DNA of 64,000 bases. Origin: Ruegeria aquimaris (GTDB lineage Bacteria > Pseudomonadota > Alphaproteobacteria > Rhodobacterales > Rhodobacteraceae). The stretch is taken from contig NZ_JAOWLB010000009.1 of assembly GCF_025751555.1 (NCBI RefSeq), positions 1 to 64,000 of the forward strand. The letters are read 5' to 3'. This document shows, piece by piece, positions 44,027-53,961 of this stretch (positions are counted from its first letter, which is position 1; each line of letters begins with the position of its first letter). A model generated the notes under the pieces. The model searched no databases, was not told the DNA's origin, and saw only the letters and a list, made by a program, of their open reading frames with translations. Made by a program: the position numbers and the translations under genes.

Positions 44027-46159
44027 TTAGTTCACCGCGGCGCCTGCCTTGGCCTTTTCCCTGTAGCGTTCGACCGAGGCCACATCGCTTTCCGCTTCAA
44101 GCGTCAGCATCAATGAGTGCAACTGTTCGACATCACGCAATTCGACACTGATCATCAACCGGTAGAAATCCGGCTTGCGGTCAATAAATTCCAGGTTGGA
44201 GATATTCGCCTTCTTCTCGCCGATCAATGTGCAAATACGCCCCAGAACACCCGCATCGTTGCCAATGGTCAGTTCCAGGGTCGCACCATAGACCGCCGGA
44301 TGCGTACCCGAGTGCCAATGGAGATCGACCCAGCGCCCCGGCTGGTCCTCGAACTCGCTCAGCTTCTCGCAATCTATGGCGTGCACCACCACCCCTTTGC
44401 CGCGATAGGTAATCCCGACAATGCGTTCGCCAGGCAACGGTTGACAACAGGGCGCGCGGTCAAAGCTTTGCCCCGGTTCCAGGCCGATCACGGCCCGCCT
44501 TGGCGGAATGGCATCGCCATGGTCGGGCGCAAGCTCCGGATAGACCGCCTGCACCACATCATGCGCCGTCAATTCGGCCGACCCAAGCCGGGCCAGCAAC
44601 TCATCCCGGTTCTTGAGCCTCAGGTGCTTGGCCGCCGTGTCCAGCGCCTTGTCGGTGGCCTTGCGCCCTACATGTTCAAATGCGGAACGCGCCAGCTCAT
44701 GCCCGAGCTTGATGAACCGCTCGCGGTCCACCTCGCGCAGCGCGCGCCGGATCGCGGTCTTGGCCTTGCCGGTGACGGCAATTTCAAGCCAACTCACTTG
44801 CGGGGTCTGGCCTTCGGCGGTGATAATCTCGACCGACTGGCCGTTCTTGAGCCGGGTCCACAGCGGCACCCGGATGCCGTCCACCTTGGCGCCCACACAG
44901 GCGTGGCCGATCCGGGTGTGGATCGCATAGGCATAGTCGATCGGGGTCGCTCCACGCGGCAGCTTGACCACATCGCCCTTGGGCGAGAAGCAGAACACCT
45001 GGTCGGAGTACATCTCGAGCTTGACCGCTTCGAGGAAATCCTCGTGATCTTCCTCGTTGTCGAACTGCTCGGTCAGGCCCGCGATCCACTTCGCCGGGTC
45101 GACGGCAAACGGGTTCTGGGTGCGCACCCCATCGCGATAGGACCAATGCGCCGCAACCCCGGTTTCGGCCACGTCATGCATCTGGCGGGTCCGAATCTGC
45201 ACCTCGACCCGCTTGCCGTCACGCCCGGACACGGTGGTGTGGATCGACCGGTAACCGTTCGATTTCGGCTGGCTGATATAGTCCTTGAACCGGCCCGGCA
45301 CCGCGCGCCAGCGCTGATGGATGGCGCCCAGCGTGCGGTAACAATCCTCTTCGGACCCGGTGATGATGCGGAACCCGTAAATGTCGGACAGGCGCGAGAA
45401 GCCCTGATCCTTTTCCTGCATCTTGCGCCAGATCGAATAGGGCTTCTTGGCGCGCCCGAACACCTCTGCCTCGATCCCCGCCTTTTCCAGTTCGTGCCGC
45501 ATGTCGCCGGTGATCCGATGGATCACGTCGCCGGTTTCGCGTTGCAGCGTGATGAAACGGCGGATGATCGACTGGCGCCCCTCGGGGTTGAGCACGCGAA
45601 AAGCCAGATCCTCCAGCTCTTCGCGCATCCACTGCATGCCCATGCGGCCGGCAAGCGGGGCATAGATATCCATGGTCTCGCGCGCCTTGATCACCTGCTT
45701 TTCCGGGCGCATCGCCTTGATCGTGCGCATGTTGTGCAGACGGTCGGCCAGCTTGACCAGGATCACCCGCAGGTCCTTGGACATGGCCATAAAAAGTTTG
45801 CGGAAGTTCTCGGCCTGCTTGGTCTCGCGCGACGAGAGTTGCAGATTGGTCAGCTTAGTCACACCATCGACCAGCATCGCCACCTCTTCGCCGAACAACT
45901 CGGACACCTGACCATAGTTGGCCTTGGTGTCCTCGATCGTGTCGTGCAGCAGCGCGGTGATGATGGTGGCATCGTCCAACCGCTGTTCGGTCAGAATGGC
46001 GGCGACGGCGACGGGATGGGTGAAGTACGGCTCGCCAGAATGTCGGAACTGGCCGTCATGCATTCTGCGCCCGAACTCATAAGCCCGGGTAATGCGCTCG
46101 ACATTGGTCTTGGGGTTGTAGTTGCGGACCAGCGCAATCAGATCGTCAACAGAAATCAT
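44027..46159 (-). CDS. Bifunctional (p)ppGpp synthetase/hydrolase Rel
   Basis: This 710-residue protein has the full domain set. The HD hydrolase shows HSGEPYFTHPVAVAAILTEQ and LLHDTIEDT (about 40-75). The synthetase domain has RFKDYISQPKSNGYRSIHTT near 292-311, with the RxKD motif of bifunctional enzymes. The TGS domain shows CFSPKGDVVKLPRGATPIDY near 392-411, and the ACT domain ends the protein. HD residues are intact, so both making and breaking (p)ppGpp are expected. Alphaproteobacteria typically have one such enzyme. rpoZ, which ppGpp-bound polymerase depends on, lies 28 bases upstream. Confidence 0.96.
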   Translation of the reverse strand: MISVDDLIALVRNYNPKTNVERITRAYEFGRRMHDGQFRHSGEPYFTHPVAVAAILTEQRLDDATIITALLHDTIEDTKANYGQVSELFGEEVAMLVDGVTKLTNLQLSSRETKQAENFRKLFMAMSKDLRVILVKLADRLHNMRTIKAMRPEKQVIKARETMDIYAPLAGRMGMQWMREELEDLAFRVLNPEGRQSIIRRFITLQRETGDVIHRITGDMRHELEKAGIEAEVFGRAKKPYSIWRKMQEKDQGFSRLSDIYGFRIITGSEEDCYRTLGAIHQRWRAVPGRFKDYISQPKSNGYRSIHTTVSGRDGKRVEVQIRTRQMHDVAETGVAAHWSYRDGVRTQNPFAVDPAKWIAGLTEQFDNEEDHEDFLEAVKLEMYSDQVFCFSPKGDVVKLPRGATPIDYAYAIHTRIGHACVGAKVDGIRVPLWTRLKNGQSVEIITAEGQTPQVSWLEIAVTGKAKTAIRRALREVDRERFIKLGHELARSAFEHVGRKATDKALDTAAKHLRLKNRDELLARLGSAELTAHDVVQAVYPELAPDHGDAIPPRRAVIGLEPGQSFDRAPCCQPLPGERIVGITYRGKGVVVHAIDCEKLSEFEDQPGRWVDLHWHSGTHPAVYGATLELTIGNDAGVLGRICTLIGEKKANISNLEFIDRKPDFYRLMISVELRDVEQLHSLMLTLEAESDVASVERYREKAKAGAAVN

Positions 46160-46187
46160 CCTGTCCGCATCCTTTCGCGCGGCGCGC

Positions 46188-46541
46188 TCAGCCCTGCCCC
46201 TGCGCCTCCATCAGGGCACGTAGCAGGCGTTCCTCCGACATGTCGTCTTCGGCTGGGCGGTCCGATTCGGCCCCCATCAGCAGCGCCATCTGGTCGTCTT
46301 CGGGCTCGTCGACTTCAATCTGAGTCTGGTTGGCCTCGATCAGGCGCTCCCGCAGGCCATCGGCGCTCTGTGTTTCGTCGGCGATCTCGCGGAGCGAAAC
46401 GACCGGGTTCTTGTCGTTGTCCCGATCCACGGTGATCGGCGCGCCTGCAGAGATTTCGCGCGCGCGGTGAGCGGCGAGCAATACCAGCTCGAACCGGTTC
46501 GGAACCTTGTCTACGCAGTCTTCTACCGTCACGCGGGCCAT
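46188..46541 (-). CDS. rpoZ: RNA polymerase omega subunit
   Basis: This 117-residue protein begins [20 protein letters not shown] and [11 protein letters not shown], the diagnostic omega stretch; the acidic tail [12 protein letters not shown] and further is normal in this order. Omega stabilises RNA polymerase and, with ppGpp, mediates part of the stringent response. The start at 46541 is chosen because the conserved MARVTVED lies there. Confidence 0.95.
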   Translation of the reverse strand: MARVTVEDCVDKVPNRFELVLLAAHRAREISAGAPITVDRDNDKNPVVSLREIADETQSADGLRERLIEANQTQIEVDEPEDDQMALLMGAESDRPAEDDMSEERLLRALMEAQGQG

Positions 46542-46626
46542 AAGCGACTCTCCAAAGTGCAACCTTGTCCAGAAAGGACGTATCTAGGCGCGTTTCCCGC
46601 GCTTGACAAGCAGGAAATCCCCTGTT

Positions 46627-47202
46627 TCACGGCAATAACGGCTTAACTCCGGCCACGTCCTCGGGCGGCAGATCTGCCAGCAGCTCAACCACGGTCTTGC
46701 CCAGAACCGGATGGCGCCAATCCGGCGCCACGTCAGCCATCGGTACAAGGACGAAGGCCCGGTCCTGCACACGCGGGTGCGGGAGGATCAGCTCTGAGGG
46801 CGCGGCTTTCGCCTGAATCTCAGGCGGAAGGCGGCGCCATTTCTCGTATTCTTCGAGCGTCGGGACAATGCGATCGCCATGACAGATCAGGTCGAGATCC
46901 AGCGTGCGCATGCCCCAGCGTTGCTCGCGCCTGCGGCCAAACATCTCTTCGACCCGGTGCAGCACCGCAAGGATGGCAACCTCTGATAGATTTCCATTGA
47001 TGGTGATCGCCGCATTGACGTAGTCTGGTCCCGCTCCGGGTGGAAAGCAGGGCGTCACATAGAATCGGCTTTCGGCGCCAACAGACAAGCCTTGTCCCGC
47101 CAGTTCCCGGATAGCATGCCGCAACGTCAAGGCAGGGGGAGTTTGATCAAAACTTAGATTTGCGCCCAAGGCGATAACGGATTCTCGTTGTTTTTTGATC
47201 AT
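46627..47202 (-). CDS. folK: 2-amino-4-hydroxy-6-hydroxymethyldihydropteridine pyrophosphokinase
   Basis: This 191-residue enzyme makes the pyrophosphorylated pterin used in folate synthesis. The motifs are VIALGANLSFDQ near 9, FPPGAGPDYVNAAITI near 55 and the HPPK signature WGMRTLDLDLICHGD near 96-110. LPHPRVQDRAFVLVPMADVA follows. It is at the head of the rpoZ-rel strand, 85 bases before rpoZ. It is a single-domain HPPK; no folP fusion. Confidence 0.95.
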   Translation of the reverse strand: MIKKQRESVIALGANLSFDQTPPALTLRHAIRELAGQGLSVGAESRFYVTPCFPPGAGPDYVNAAITINGNLSEVAILAVLHRVEEMFGRRREQRWGMRTLDLDLICHGDRIVPTLEEYEKWRRLPPEIQAKAAPSELILPHPRVQDRAFVLVPMADVAPDWRHPVLGKTVVELLADLPPEDVAGVKPLLP

Positions 47203-47336
47203 CGCATGCTTCCGTTCACGTCAAGTGCACCCTTGCCATAAATGGCGTTTCACTTACATTGGAAAGACCATTTCGCCGTTTTTTTATCACTCACTCACGG
47301 ACACAGGCGAAACGGTTCATACCGGAAGGAACAATT

Positions 47337-47909
47337 ATGTTTTATAAAGACGAACGGCTTGCGCTGTTCATCGACGGTTCGAATCTTTATGCAGCGGCAA
47401 AGGCTCTTGGTTTTGACATCGACTACAAGCTGCTGCGCCAAGAGTTCATGCGGCGCGGCAAGATGTTGAGAGCCTTCTACTACACAGCGCTGCTGGAGAA
47501 TGACGAATACTCGCCGATCCGTCCCCTTGTCGATTGGTTGCACTACAATGGCTTCACCATGGTGACCAAACCCGCGAAGGAATACACCGACAGCATGGGG
47601 CGTCGTAAGGTCAAGGGGAACATGGATATCGAGCTGACCGTAGATGCCATGGAACTGGCGCCACGCGTCGATCATATCGTGCTGTTCTCGGGCGATGGCG
47701 ATTTCCGGCCGCTCGTGGCCAGTCTCCAGCGTCAGGGGGTTCGGGTCTCGGTCGTGTCGACGATTCGCAGCCAGCCACCGATGATTTCGGACGAGTTGCG
47801 TCGCCAGGCTGACAATTTCATCGAACTCGAGGAATTGCGTGACGTGATCGGTCGCCCCCCGCGCGACATGCCGATGGAACCGCGATCAATCGCAGCCAAC
47901 GCGCAGTGA
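47337..47909 (+). CDS. NYN-domain (LabA/DUF88) putative RNA nuclease
   Basis: This 190-residue protein begins MFYKDERLALFIDGSNLYAA, with the NYN acidic triad start D14 in FIDGSNLY. The second acidic block is KVKGNMDIELTVDAMELA near 95-112, and the third is VLFSGDGDFRPLVASLQRQG near 122-141. The PIN-like NYN fold cuts RNA or DNA; the target is unknown. GGAAGGAACAATT before the ATG fixes the start at 47337. It is divergent from folK, alone in its transcript, and ends with a hairpin at 47952. Confidence 0.9.
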   Translation: MFYKDERLALFIDGSNLYAAAKALGFDIDYKLLRQEFMRRGKMLRAFYYTALLENDEYSPIRPLVDWLHYNGFTMVTKPAKEYTDSMGRRKVKGNMDIELTVDAMELAPRVDHIVLFSGDGDFRPLVASLQRQGVRVSVVSTIRSQPPMISDELRRQADNFIELEELRDVIGRPPRDMPMEPRSIAANAQ

Positions 47910-47951
47910 ACCTAGCGCACCATGGCGCATGGTTCGAACAGTGAGTATAGG

Positions 47952-47979
47952 ACGGCCGGGCGAATGATCACCCGGCCGT
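47952..47979. terminator. Terminator-like hairpin after the NYN gene
   Basis: ACGGCCGGG and CCCGGCCGT form a perfect 9-bp stem with a 10-base loop, about 40 bases after the NYN stop. It is followed by TCTGCGTTCTG, with only a weak U-rich run. Confidence 0.6.
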
Positions 47980-48111
47980 TCTGCGTTCTGAAATGAATTG
48001 TGATCAACACCCTCTTCCTAGCAACCTCTCGTGACGGTTCTGTGAAGCCCTGACCCGGGCTGGACCTTCGCCAGCCAAAGCCTTACCTGTTCCGGGCAAG
48101 GAGATGCAGCC

Positions 48112-49062
48112 ATGACCAAACCGCCCCTGACCCTGTACCTGGCCGCTCCGCGCGGGTTCTGCGCTGGCGTCGATCGCGCCATCAAGATCGTGGAGATGGC
48201 GATCGAGAAATGGGGCGCGCCGGTCTATGTCCGTCACGAGATCGTGCATAACAAGTTCGTGGTCGACGGGCTGCGCGCCAAGGGGGCCGTGTTTGTCGAG
48301 GAACTGGATGAATGCCCCGGTGACCGGCCGGTGATCTTTTCCGCCCACGGGGTTCCCAAAGCGATTCCGGCCGAGGCCGAGCGGCGCCAGATGGTCTATG
48401 TCGATGCCACCTGCCCGCTGGTGTCCAAGGTCCATATCGAGGCCGAGCGGCACGCGGAACGCGGGCTGCAAATCATCATGATCGGTCATCGCGGCCACCC
48501 CGAGACCATCGGCACCATGGGACAATTGCCCGAGGGCGAGGTGCTTCTGGTCGAAACGGTCGCGGATGTGGCCCGCATCGCGGTGCGTAACCCCAAACGC
48601 CTTGCGTTTGTCACCCAGACCACCCTGTCGGTGGACGACACCCGTGATATCGTGGCAGCACTTCAGGCGCGGTTCCCGCAGATCGTCGGCCCGCACAAGG
48701 AAGACATCTGCTACGCCACCACCAACCGGCAAGAGGCGGTCAAGGCGGTGGCGCCAAAATCGGACGCGCTCCTGGTCGTTGGGGCGCCCAACTCGTCGAA
48801 TTCACGCCGCCTGGTCGAGGTCGCCGCCAAGGCGGGCTGTTCCTATGCGCAGCTGGTACAACGTGCCGAAGACATCGACTGGCGCGCGTTGGACGGTATC
48901 GCAACCGTCGCCGTCTCTGCTGGTGCCTCGGCCCCCGAATTGCTGGTGAACGAGGTGATCGACGCCTTTCGCGCGCGCTTCGAAGTAACGCTCGAGGTGG
49001 TGGAAACCGCCGTTGAACATGTAGAGTTCAAGGTGCCGCGCGTGCTGCGGCAACCGGCGTGA
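48112..49062 (+). CDS. ispH: 4-hydroxy-3-methylbut-2-enyl diphosphate reductase
   Basis: This 316-residue iron-sulfur enzyme makes IPP and DMAPP in the last step of the MEP pathway. The three cluster cysteines are C17 in [13 protein letters not shown]101 in [10 protein letters not shown] and C200 in [12 protein letters not shown]. The catalytic Glu region [12 protein letters not shown] follows. AAGGAG nine bases before ATG is an ideal ribosome site. It is first of a run of overlapping genes up to 52495. Confidence 0.97.
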   Translation: MTKPPLTLYLAAPRGFCAGVDRAIKIVEMAIEKWGAPVYVRHEIVHNKFVVDGLRAKGAVFVEELDECPGDRPVIFSAHGVPKAIPAEAERRQMVYVDATCPLVSKVHIEAERHAERGLQIIMIGHRGHPETIGTMGQLPEGEVLLVETVADVARIAVRNPKRLAFVTQTTLSVDDTRDIVAALQARFPQIVGPHKEDICYATTNRQEAVKAVAPKSDALLVVGAPNSSNSRRLVEVAAKAGCSYAQLVQRAEDIDWRALDGIATVAVSAGASAPELLVNEVIDAFRARFEVTLEVVETAVEHVEFKVPRVLRQPA

Positions 49063-49688
49063 CCCCGCATCGGCCGACCCTGACCGGCTATCGCTACAGC
49101 GTCTATACGCGGGCGGCGCGGCTGGCGCTGATCGAAAAGGCGGTCGCATACGACTATCACGAACACGACCCCTTTGCCCCCGGCGCGCAGGGACAGCACC
49201 CGTTCGGCCGGGTACCGGTGCTGCATCACGCAGGCGCGCGGTTCTATGAAACCGCCGCGATCACCGCCTATGTCGATCTGGCCTTTCCCGGCCCCGCACT
49301 GATGCCTGAACACCCCGCAGCGGTGGCGCGTGTGGTGCAGGTGATCTCGATCGTGGACGCCTATGCCTATTGGCCCCTGGTCCGGCAGGTCTATTCCCAC
49401 GCGGTGTTTCGCCCGGCGATGGGCGAACCCGCATCGCAGCAGAGCCTGCGCGAGGGGATGGAGCGTGCCCCGACGGTTCTGGCCACGCTTGACGAGATCG
49501 CGGCCGAAGGGCTGGTCCTGTCCGGACAGATGACCCGCGCCGATTGCCATCTGGCGCCGATGATCGCAGCCTTTGTACAGGCGCCACAGGCGGCGGACCT
49601 GCTGCGCCGCTATCCCGCGTTAACGAACTGGTGGCTGGATATGGCCGGGCGGGACAGCCTGCGCCTCACCGAAACCCCGCTTCCCTAA
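49059..49688 (+). CDS. Glutathione S-transferase family protein
   Basis: This 209-residue protein starts at GTG, overlapping the ispH stop (GTGA). The N-terminal thioredoxin-like domain shows [30 protein letters not shown] and the glutathione-site [15 protein letters not shown]. The C-terminal helical domain includes [20 protein letters not shown]. There is no N-terminal CPxC; the Y/S near residue 14 could be the active residue. Substrate unknown. Confidence 0.88.
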   Translation: MTPHRPTLTGYRYSVYTRAARLALIEKAVAYDYHEHDPFAPGAQGQHPFGRVPVLHHAGARFYETAAITAYVDLAFPGPALMPEHPAAVARVVQVISIVDAYAYWPLVRQVYSHAVFRPAMGEPASQQSLREGMERAPTVLATLDEIAAEGLVLSGQMTRADCHLAPMIAAFVQAPQAADLLRRYPALTNWWLDMAGRDSLRLTETPLP

Positions 49689-49755
49689 CCACAGGTTCAC
49701 CGCTAGGCTGCATGGCAACCGGCAGCGGACCGGCGACAGATAAAGGGTTAGATTC

Positions 49756-50370
49756 ATGATTTCATTGCAATTTCTCATCACCGCCTTTGTCGTTATCCTG
49801 GCTCCCGGTACCGGTGTGATCTATACGCTCGCGATCGGTCTGGGGCGCGGACGCACTGCGGCGGCCTGGACGGCGCTGGGCTGTACGCTTGGCATTCTGC
49901 CGCATCTGGCGGCGGCCATTCTGGGGCTAGCCGCGATCCTGCACAGCTCGGCGCTTTTGTTCCAGCTGGTCAAGGCCGCGGGCGTCGCCTATCTGCTCTA
50001 CCTCGCCTGGCAGGCGCTGCGCAGTGACGGCGCGCTGGCGATCCGGTCCGAGCACAGCTACCAGCCCGGCTGGCGGATCGCCTGGCGCGGGGCGCTGATC
50101 AACATCCTGAACCCCAAGCTTTCTGTCTTTTTCCTGGCGCTGCTGCCGCCGTTCCTGTCCGGTAATCCGGCCAGCGCCACGACCGAGATGGGCCTGTTGG
50201 GACTCGTCTTCATGGCGATGACCTTTGCCGTGTTCCTGATTTATGGCGCCTTCGCCTCGGCGGCACGCACCTATCTGATGCAGAGCGAGCGCGCGCTGCG
50301 CTGGATGGGGCGCGGCTTTGCCCTGGTCTTTGCCGGGCTTGCCGCCCGCCTGGCGATGGAGCGCGCATGA
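49756..50370 (+). CDS. LysE/RhtB-family amino-acid exporter
   Basis: This 204-residue membrane protein has about six helices. The family motifs are LAPGTGVIYTLAIGLGRGRT near 15-34, where relatives have PGPD or PGPN, and FQLVKAAGVAYLLYLAWQAL near 72-91. Exporters of this family remove amino acids, homoserine lactones or other small amines. It overlaps the DUF3429 gene by four bases. Confidence 0.9.
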   Translation: MISLQFLITAFVVILAPGTGVIYTLAIGLGRGRTAAAWTALGCTLGILPHLAAAILGLAAILHSSALLFQLVKAAGVAYLLYLAWQALRSDGALAIRSEHSYQPGWRIAWRGALINILNPKLSVFFLALLPPFLSGNPASATTEMGLLGLVFMAMTFAVFLIYGAFASAARTYLMQSERALRWMGRGFALVFAGLAARLAMERA

Positions 50371-50819
50371 CCGCCATTCCCCGCGCACCGCTGATCCTGG
50401 GCCTTGCCGGGCTGATCCCGTTCCTCTGGGGCGCCCTCACCTATCTGAGTCCCGCCTTGCAGGCCTGGGGCGCCGCTGCCCTCGGCCCGCGTTTTGTGGG
50501 GCCATATGTGCAGATCGCCTATGGCCAGATCATCCTGGCCTTCATGTCCGGCGTGCTCTGGGGCTTTGCCACCAAGGCCGATGGCCGCCGCGCCGCGACC
50601 GGCTATGCGCTTGCGGTGCTGCCCGCGCTCTGGGCCTTTTTCATGACCGGGGGCGGCCCGACCGGCGCGGCGATCAACCTGATCTTCGGCTTTCTGGGCC
50701 TGTTGATGCTGGATGCGGCCTTTGCCAGCTGGGGGCTGGCGCCGATCTGGTGGATGCGGCTTCGCCTCTTGCTGACGGCGGTCGTTACCCTGTGCCTGGC
50801 GGTGGGGGCCTTCTTGTGA
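50367..50819 (+). CDS. DUF3429 membrane protein
   Basis: This 150-residue protein has about five helices and the DUF3429 stretch YVQIAYGQIILAFMSGVLWG near 47-66. The function is unknown; it may be a small transporter-like or tellurium-group membrane protein. It overlaps its upstream neighbour by four bases and the downstream methyltransferase by four (GTGA). Confidence 0.85.
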   Translation: MTAIPRAPLILGLAGLIPFLWGALTYLSPALQAWGAAALGPRFVGPYVQIAYGQIILAFMSGVLWGFATKADGRRAATGYALAVLPALWAFFMTGGGPTGAAINLIFGFLGLLMLDAAFASWGLAPIWWMRLRLLLTAVVTLCLAVGAFL

Positions 50820-51409
50820 GCGACCCGGAAACGATCCGGATCTATGACGACCGCGCCAGCGACTATGCCGCGCTGACCGAGGATCACAACGCCGCCGACC
50901 CCATGCTGCAGGCCTTTGTCGCCATGCTGCCAAGCGGCGGCCGGGTACTGGATCTCGGGTGCGGCCCGGGCACCTCCGCGGCCCAAATGGCGCGGGCAGG
51001 ACTTGCGGTCGTTGCCGTCGATGCCTCGGCCGAAATGGTGGCGCTGGCTGCCCGGCAGCCGGGCGTCGCAGCCCGGCTAGCCCGGTTCGACGAGATCGAG
51101 GATACCGCCGCCTATGACGGCATCTGGGCCAATTTCAGCCTGTTGCATGCCCCCCATGCCGAGTTTCCCGGCCATCTCGCGCGCCTGTTTCGGGCCTTGA
51201 AACCCGGCGGGATTTTCCATATCGCCCTCAAACTCGGAACCGGCGAAGGGCGCGACAGCCTCGGCCGGTTCTACAGCTACCATCAGGAGGACGCGTTGGA
51301 GCATCTGTTGCAGCAGGCCGGTTTCACCATCACCGACCGCACATTCGGCGCCGGGCCGGGCCTCAGCGGCAAGGTCGAGGACTGGATCGCGATGCGCGCC
51401 CATGCCTGA
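50816..51409 (+). CDS. Class I SAM-dependent methyltransferase
   Basis: This 197-residue protein starts at GTG, overlapping the previous stop. The SAM-binding motif I is [20 protein letters not shown] near 43-62, motif II is [18 protein letters not shown], and later comes [20 protein letters not shown]. The acceptor is unknown. Its end overlaps the start of rnhA by eight bases. Confidence 0.9.
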   Translation: MSDPETIRIYDDRASDYAALTEDHNAADPMLQAFVAMLPSGGRVLDLGCGPGTSAAQMARAGLAVVAVDASAEMVALAARQPGVAARLARFDEIEDTAAYDGIWANFSLLHAPHAEFPGHLARLFRALKPGGIFHIALKLGTGEGRDSLGRFYSYHQEDALEHLLQQAGFTITDRTFGAGPGLSGKVEDWIAMRAHA

Positions 51410-51869
51410 GATCTTTGCCTATACCGACGGCGCCTGTTCCGGCAATCCCGGCCCCGGCGGCTGGGGCGTACTGTTGCGCGCCATCGAGGGCGAGACCGTA
51501 CTGAAGGAACGCGAGCTGTGCGGCGGCGAGGCGGAGACCACCAACAACCGGATGGAGTTGCTGGCCGCGATCAACGCGCTGGAAACGCTGGAGCGGCCCT
51601 CGAAAATCACCGTGGTCACCGACAGCGCCTATGTAAAGAACGGCGTGACCGGCTGGATCTTCGGCTGGAAGCGCAACGGCTGGAAGACCGCTGGCAAGAA
51701 ACCGGTCAAGAATGTCGAACTGTGGCAACGGCTGGATGCGGCACAGTCACGCCATGACGTGACCTGGGAATGGGTCAAGGGCCATGCAGGGCACCCGGAA
51801 AACGAACGCGCCGACGAGTTGGCGCGCGCAGGCATGAAACCCTTCAAACCGACAAAGGCCCAGACATGA
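51402..51869 (+). CDS. rnhA: Ribonuclease HI
   Basis: This 155-residue enzyme removes RNA from RNA-DNA hybrids. The DEDD active site is complete: Asp in [19 protein letters not shown], Glu in [18 protein letters not shown], Asp in [11 protein letters not shown], and the last Asp in [19 protein letters not shown]. It overlaps the methyltransferase by eight bases and the TRIC gene by four. Confidence 0.97.
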   Translation: MPEIFAYTDGACSGNPGPGGWGVLLRAIEGETVLKERELCGGEAETTNNRMELLAAINALETLERPSKITVVTDSAYVKNGVTGWIFGWKRNGWKTAGKKPVKNVELWQRLDAAQSRHDVTWEWVKGHAGHPENERADELARAGMKPFKPTKAQT

Positions 51870-52495
51870 GCCTGCTGGCCCTGCTCGATTACGCCTCGGT
51901 CCTGGTCTTTGCCCTGACCGGCGCGCTGGTGGCCAGCCGGGCGCAGCTCGACCTGGTTGGGTTTGCCTTTGTCGCCTGCCTGACAGCGGTGGGCGGCGGC
52001 ACCATGCGCGACCTGCTTTTGGGCCGCGACCCGGTGTTCTGGGTGGGCCAGCCCGCCTATATCCTGATCGCTTCGGGCGCCGCGGCGCTGGTCTTCTTCA
52101 CCGCGCATCTGGTCGAAAGCCGCTATCGGTTGCTGATCTGGCTGGACAGTTTCGCACTGTCCATTGCAGTGGCGGCAGGCACCGGGGTCGCACTGGCGCA
52201 GGGGCAACCGCCGGTGATCGTGGTGCTGATGGGGATGATGACCGGCTGTCTCGGCGGGCTGATGCGCGATGTGGTCTGTAACGAGGTGCCGCTGGTCCTG
52301 AAACAAGGCGAACTCTATGTCTCTTGCGCTCTGGCGGGAGCGGTGGCGGCCGTGATCGCCACCGGGCTGGGGCTGGCCACCCTGCCCGCGCTGGGCCTCT
52401 GCGCGCTTGTCTGCTGGGGTCTGCGCGCCGGCTCGCTGATCTTTGGCTGGCGCCTGCCGGTCTACAAAAGCCGCCCGCCGCGCACGCGCGGCTGA
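51866..52495 (+). CDS. TRIC-family (UPF0126) cation channel protein
   Basis: This 209-residue membrane protein has two repeats of three helices, each carrying the glycine motif: [20 protein letters not shown] near 47-66 and [20 protein letters not shown] near 132-151. These are the pore motifs of prokaryotic TRIC (YicG/YadS) channels. GGGTMRD and GGLMRD are intact. It starts within the rnhA stop (ATGA) and ends the operon. Transported ion is not known for this family member. Confidence 0.92.
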   Translation: MSLLALLDYASVLVFALTGALVASRAQLDLVGFAFVACLTAVGGGTMRDLLLGRDPVFWVGQPAYILIASGAAALVFFTAHLVESRYRLLIWLDSFALSIAVAAGTGVALAQGQPPVIVVLMGMMTGCLGGLMRDVVCNEVPLVLKQGELYVSCALAGAVAAVIATGLGLATLPALGLCALVCWGLRAGSLIFGWRLPVYKSRPPRTRG

Positions 52496-52500
52496 CCCCC

Positions 52501-52545
52501 CTTCATTTCGCCCAAAATACTCCGGAGCGCGAGGCAGAGCCTCGC
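52501..52545 (-). terminator. Hairpin plus conserved tail (element copy 2), probable terminator
   Basis: On the minus strand, a GCGAGGC-TCT-GCCTCGC stem (52529-52545) is followed by CCGGAGTATTTTGGGCGAAA and TGAAG (52525-52501). The tail matches copy 1 at 10423 in 23 of 25 bases while the stem differs. It lies 15 bases after the stop of the GlsB-type gene at 52561. Confidence 0.7.
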
Positions 52546-52560
52546 ATTCGCCCGCACGTC

Positions 52561-52800
52561 TCAGCGCCGCCGCAGATAGGTCTGCCAGAGCCAGACCACC
52601 AGAAGCGCCCCCAGCACCGCGCCGACAAAACCCGACAGCCATCCCATCATCGTCAACAGCGCCCGCAGGATCAGCCCGCCGATCAGCGCGCCCACGATGC
52701 CGATCAGCATGGTGGTGGGAATATCCGCCTCGACCCGCATCAGCCGGGTGGCCAGGAAACCGGCAGCGGCACCGATGATGATCAGGACAACGATATGCAT
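52561..52800 (-). CDS. GlsB/YeaQ/YmgE-family stress membrane protein
   Basis: This 79-residue membrane protein begins MHIVVLIIIGAAAGFLATRL and contains IGIVGALIGGLILRALL, the transglycosylase-associated-protein pattern with glycine-spaced helices. Expression of relatives rises in stress; the molecular role is unknown. It follows the next small gene by one base. Confidence 0.88.
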   Translation of the reverse strand: MHIVVLIIIGAAAGFLATRLMRVEADIPTTMLIGIVGALIGGLILRALLTMMGWLSGFVGAVLGALLVVWLWQTYLRRR

Positions 52801-52801
52801 C

Positions 52802-53038
52802 TCATTTCCTCCAATGGAAGGGGACGATGATCAGCGCGCCGATAGACGAAAGAATGGCATTCATCCCCGGAGATCCGAAACCGATCCCGAACATGATCCG
52901 CAAGAAATAGAACAGGAAGGCCCCGCCGACGCAGATGATGATGGATTGCAGATAGCCGTTATGGGTGAACCCCGATTTCTCGGAGATGTAGCCGACGATC
53001 CCGGCGATCACCACCGTTCCCATCAGAACCATGAACAT
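52802..53038 (-). CDS. Small membrane protein, possibly GlsB-related
   Basis: This 78-residue protein begins MFMVLMGTVVIAGIVGYISE and has two hydrophobic segments and a glycine pattern, IICVGGAFLFYFLRIMFGIG then GSPGMNAILSSIGALIIVP. That recalls GlsB-type proteins, but with lower similarity. GGGGATCGCGT precedes the ATG. It lies 13 bases after the fmt stop and one base before the GlsB-type gene, so both probably belong to the fmt transcript. Confidence 0.75.
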   Translation of the reverse strand: MFMVLMGTVVIAGIVGYISEKSGFTHNGYLQSIIICVGGAFLFYFLRIMFGIGFGSPGMNAILSSIGALIIVPFHWRK

Positions 53039-53051
53039 ACGCGATCCCCTT

Positions 53052-53957
53052 CTACAGGCGGGTTCCCTTTGGCACGGGCCAGCCGCGCAGGAAGATGTCG
53101 GCATCCTGCGCCCCTTTGCCCGCCCGTTGCAAGCGGGTGAGTGAGACAGCGCCGGTGCCACAGGCGATGGTCAGGGCATCGTCCAGCACCTCACCCGGGG
53201 TGCCCTGCCCCTCGTCCAGGCGTGAGGCGAGCAGTTTCACCCGTTCGCCCGCGATCTCGGTCCAGGCGCCGGGAAACGGCGAGAGGCCACGAATCTGCCG
53301 GTCGATCTCGACCGCCGGGCGGGTCCAGTCCACCCGCGCCTCTGCCTTGTCGATCTTGGCGGCATAGGTGACGCCATCCTCGGGTTGCGGCTCGGGCGTC
53401 AGTTCGGGCAGGCGTGCCAGCGCCTCGACAATCAGGTCGGCGCCCATCATCGACAGCCGATCGTGCAGGGCGCCGGTGGTTTCCTCCCCTGCGATGGGTG
53501 TCGCAGCGCGCAGCAGCACCGGACCGGTATCCAGCCCCGCCTCCATCTGCATGATGCAAATGCCCGTTTCAGCATCTCCCGCCATGATCGCCCGGTGAAT
53601 GGGCGCCGCGCCGCGCCAGCGCGGCAACAGGCTGGCGTGGATATTGAGGCATCCGTGGCGCGGCGCGTCCAGCACCGCTTGCGGCAGGATCAGCCCATAG
53701 GCCACCACCACCGCCACATCGGCGCCCAGCGCCGCGAAATCCGCCTGCGCCTTGGCCCCTTTCAGCGAGACCGGGTGGCGCACCTCCAGCCCCAGTTCCA
53801 GCGCGCGGGCATGGACGGGCGTGGGGCGGTCCTTTTTGCCGCGCCCCGCCGGGCGCGGCGGCTGGCAATAGACGGCGGCGATCTCGTGCCCGGCCGCGAC
53901 CAGCGCCTCCAGCACCGGAACCGAGAAATCGGGGGTTCCCATGAACACGACGCGCAT
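53052..53957 (-). CDS. fmt: Methionyl-tRNA formyltransferase
   Basis: This 301-residue enzyme formylates initiator Met-tRNA. The formyltransferase block begins [20 protein letters not shown], and the catalytic N-H pair is in [20 protein letters not shown] near 104-123, with the third residue D in [11 protein letters not shown]. The C-terminal domain has [20 protein letters not shown]. It follows three deformylase genes, whose products remove the same formyl group, by four bases. Confidence 0.97.
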   Translation of the reverse strand: MRVVFMGTPDFSVPVLEALVAAGHEIAAVYCQPPRPAGRGKKDRPTPVHARALELGLEVRHPVSLKGAKAQADFAALGADVAVVVAYGLILPQAVLDAPRHGCLNIHASLLPRWRGAAPIHRAIMAGDAETGICIMQMEAGLDTGPVLLRAATPIAGEETTGALHDRLSMMGADLIVEALARLPELTPEPQPEDGVTYAAKIDKAEARVDWTRPAVEIDRQIRGLSPFPGAWTEIAGERVKLLASRLDEGQGTPGEVLDDALTIACGTGAVSLTRLQRAGKGAQDADIFLRGWPVPKGTRL

Positions 53958-53961
53958 GACC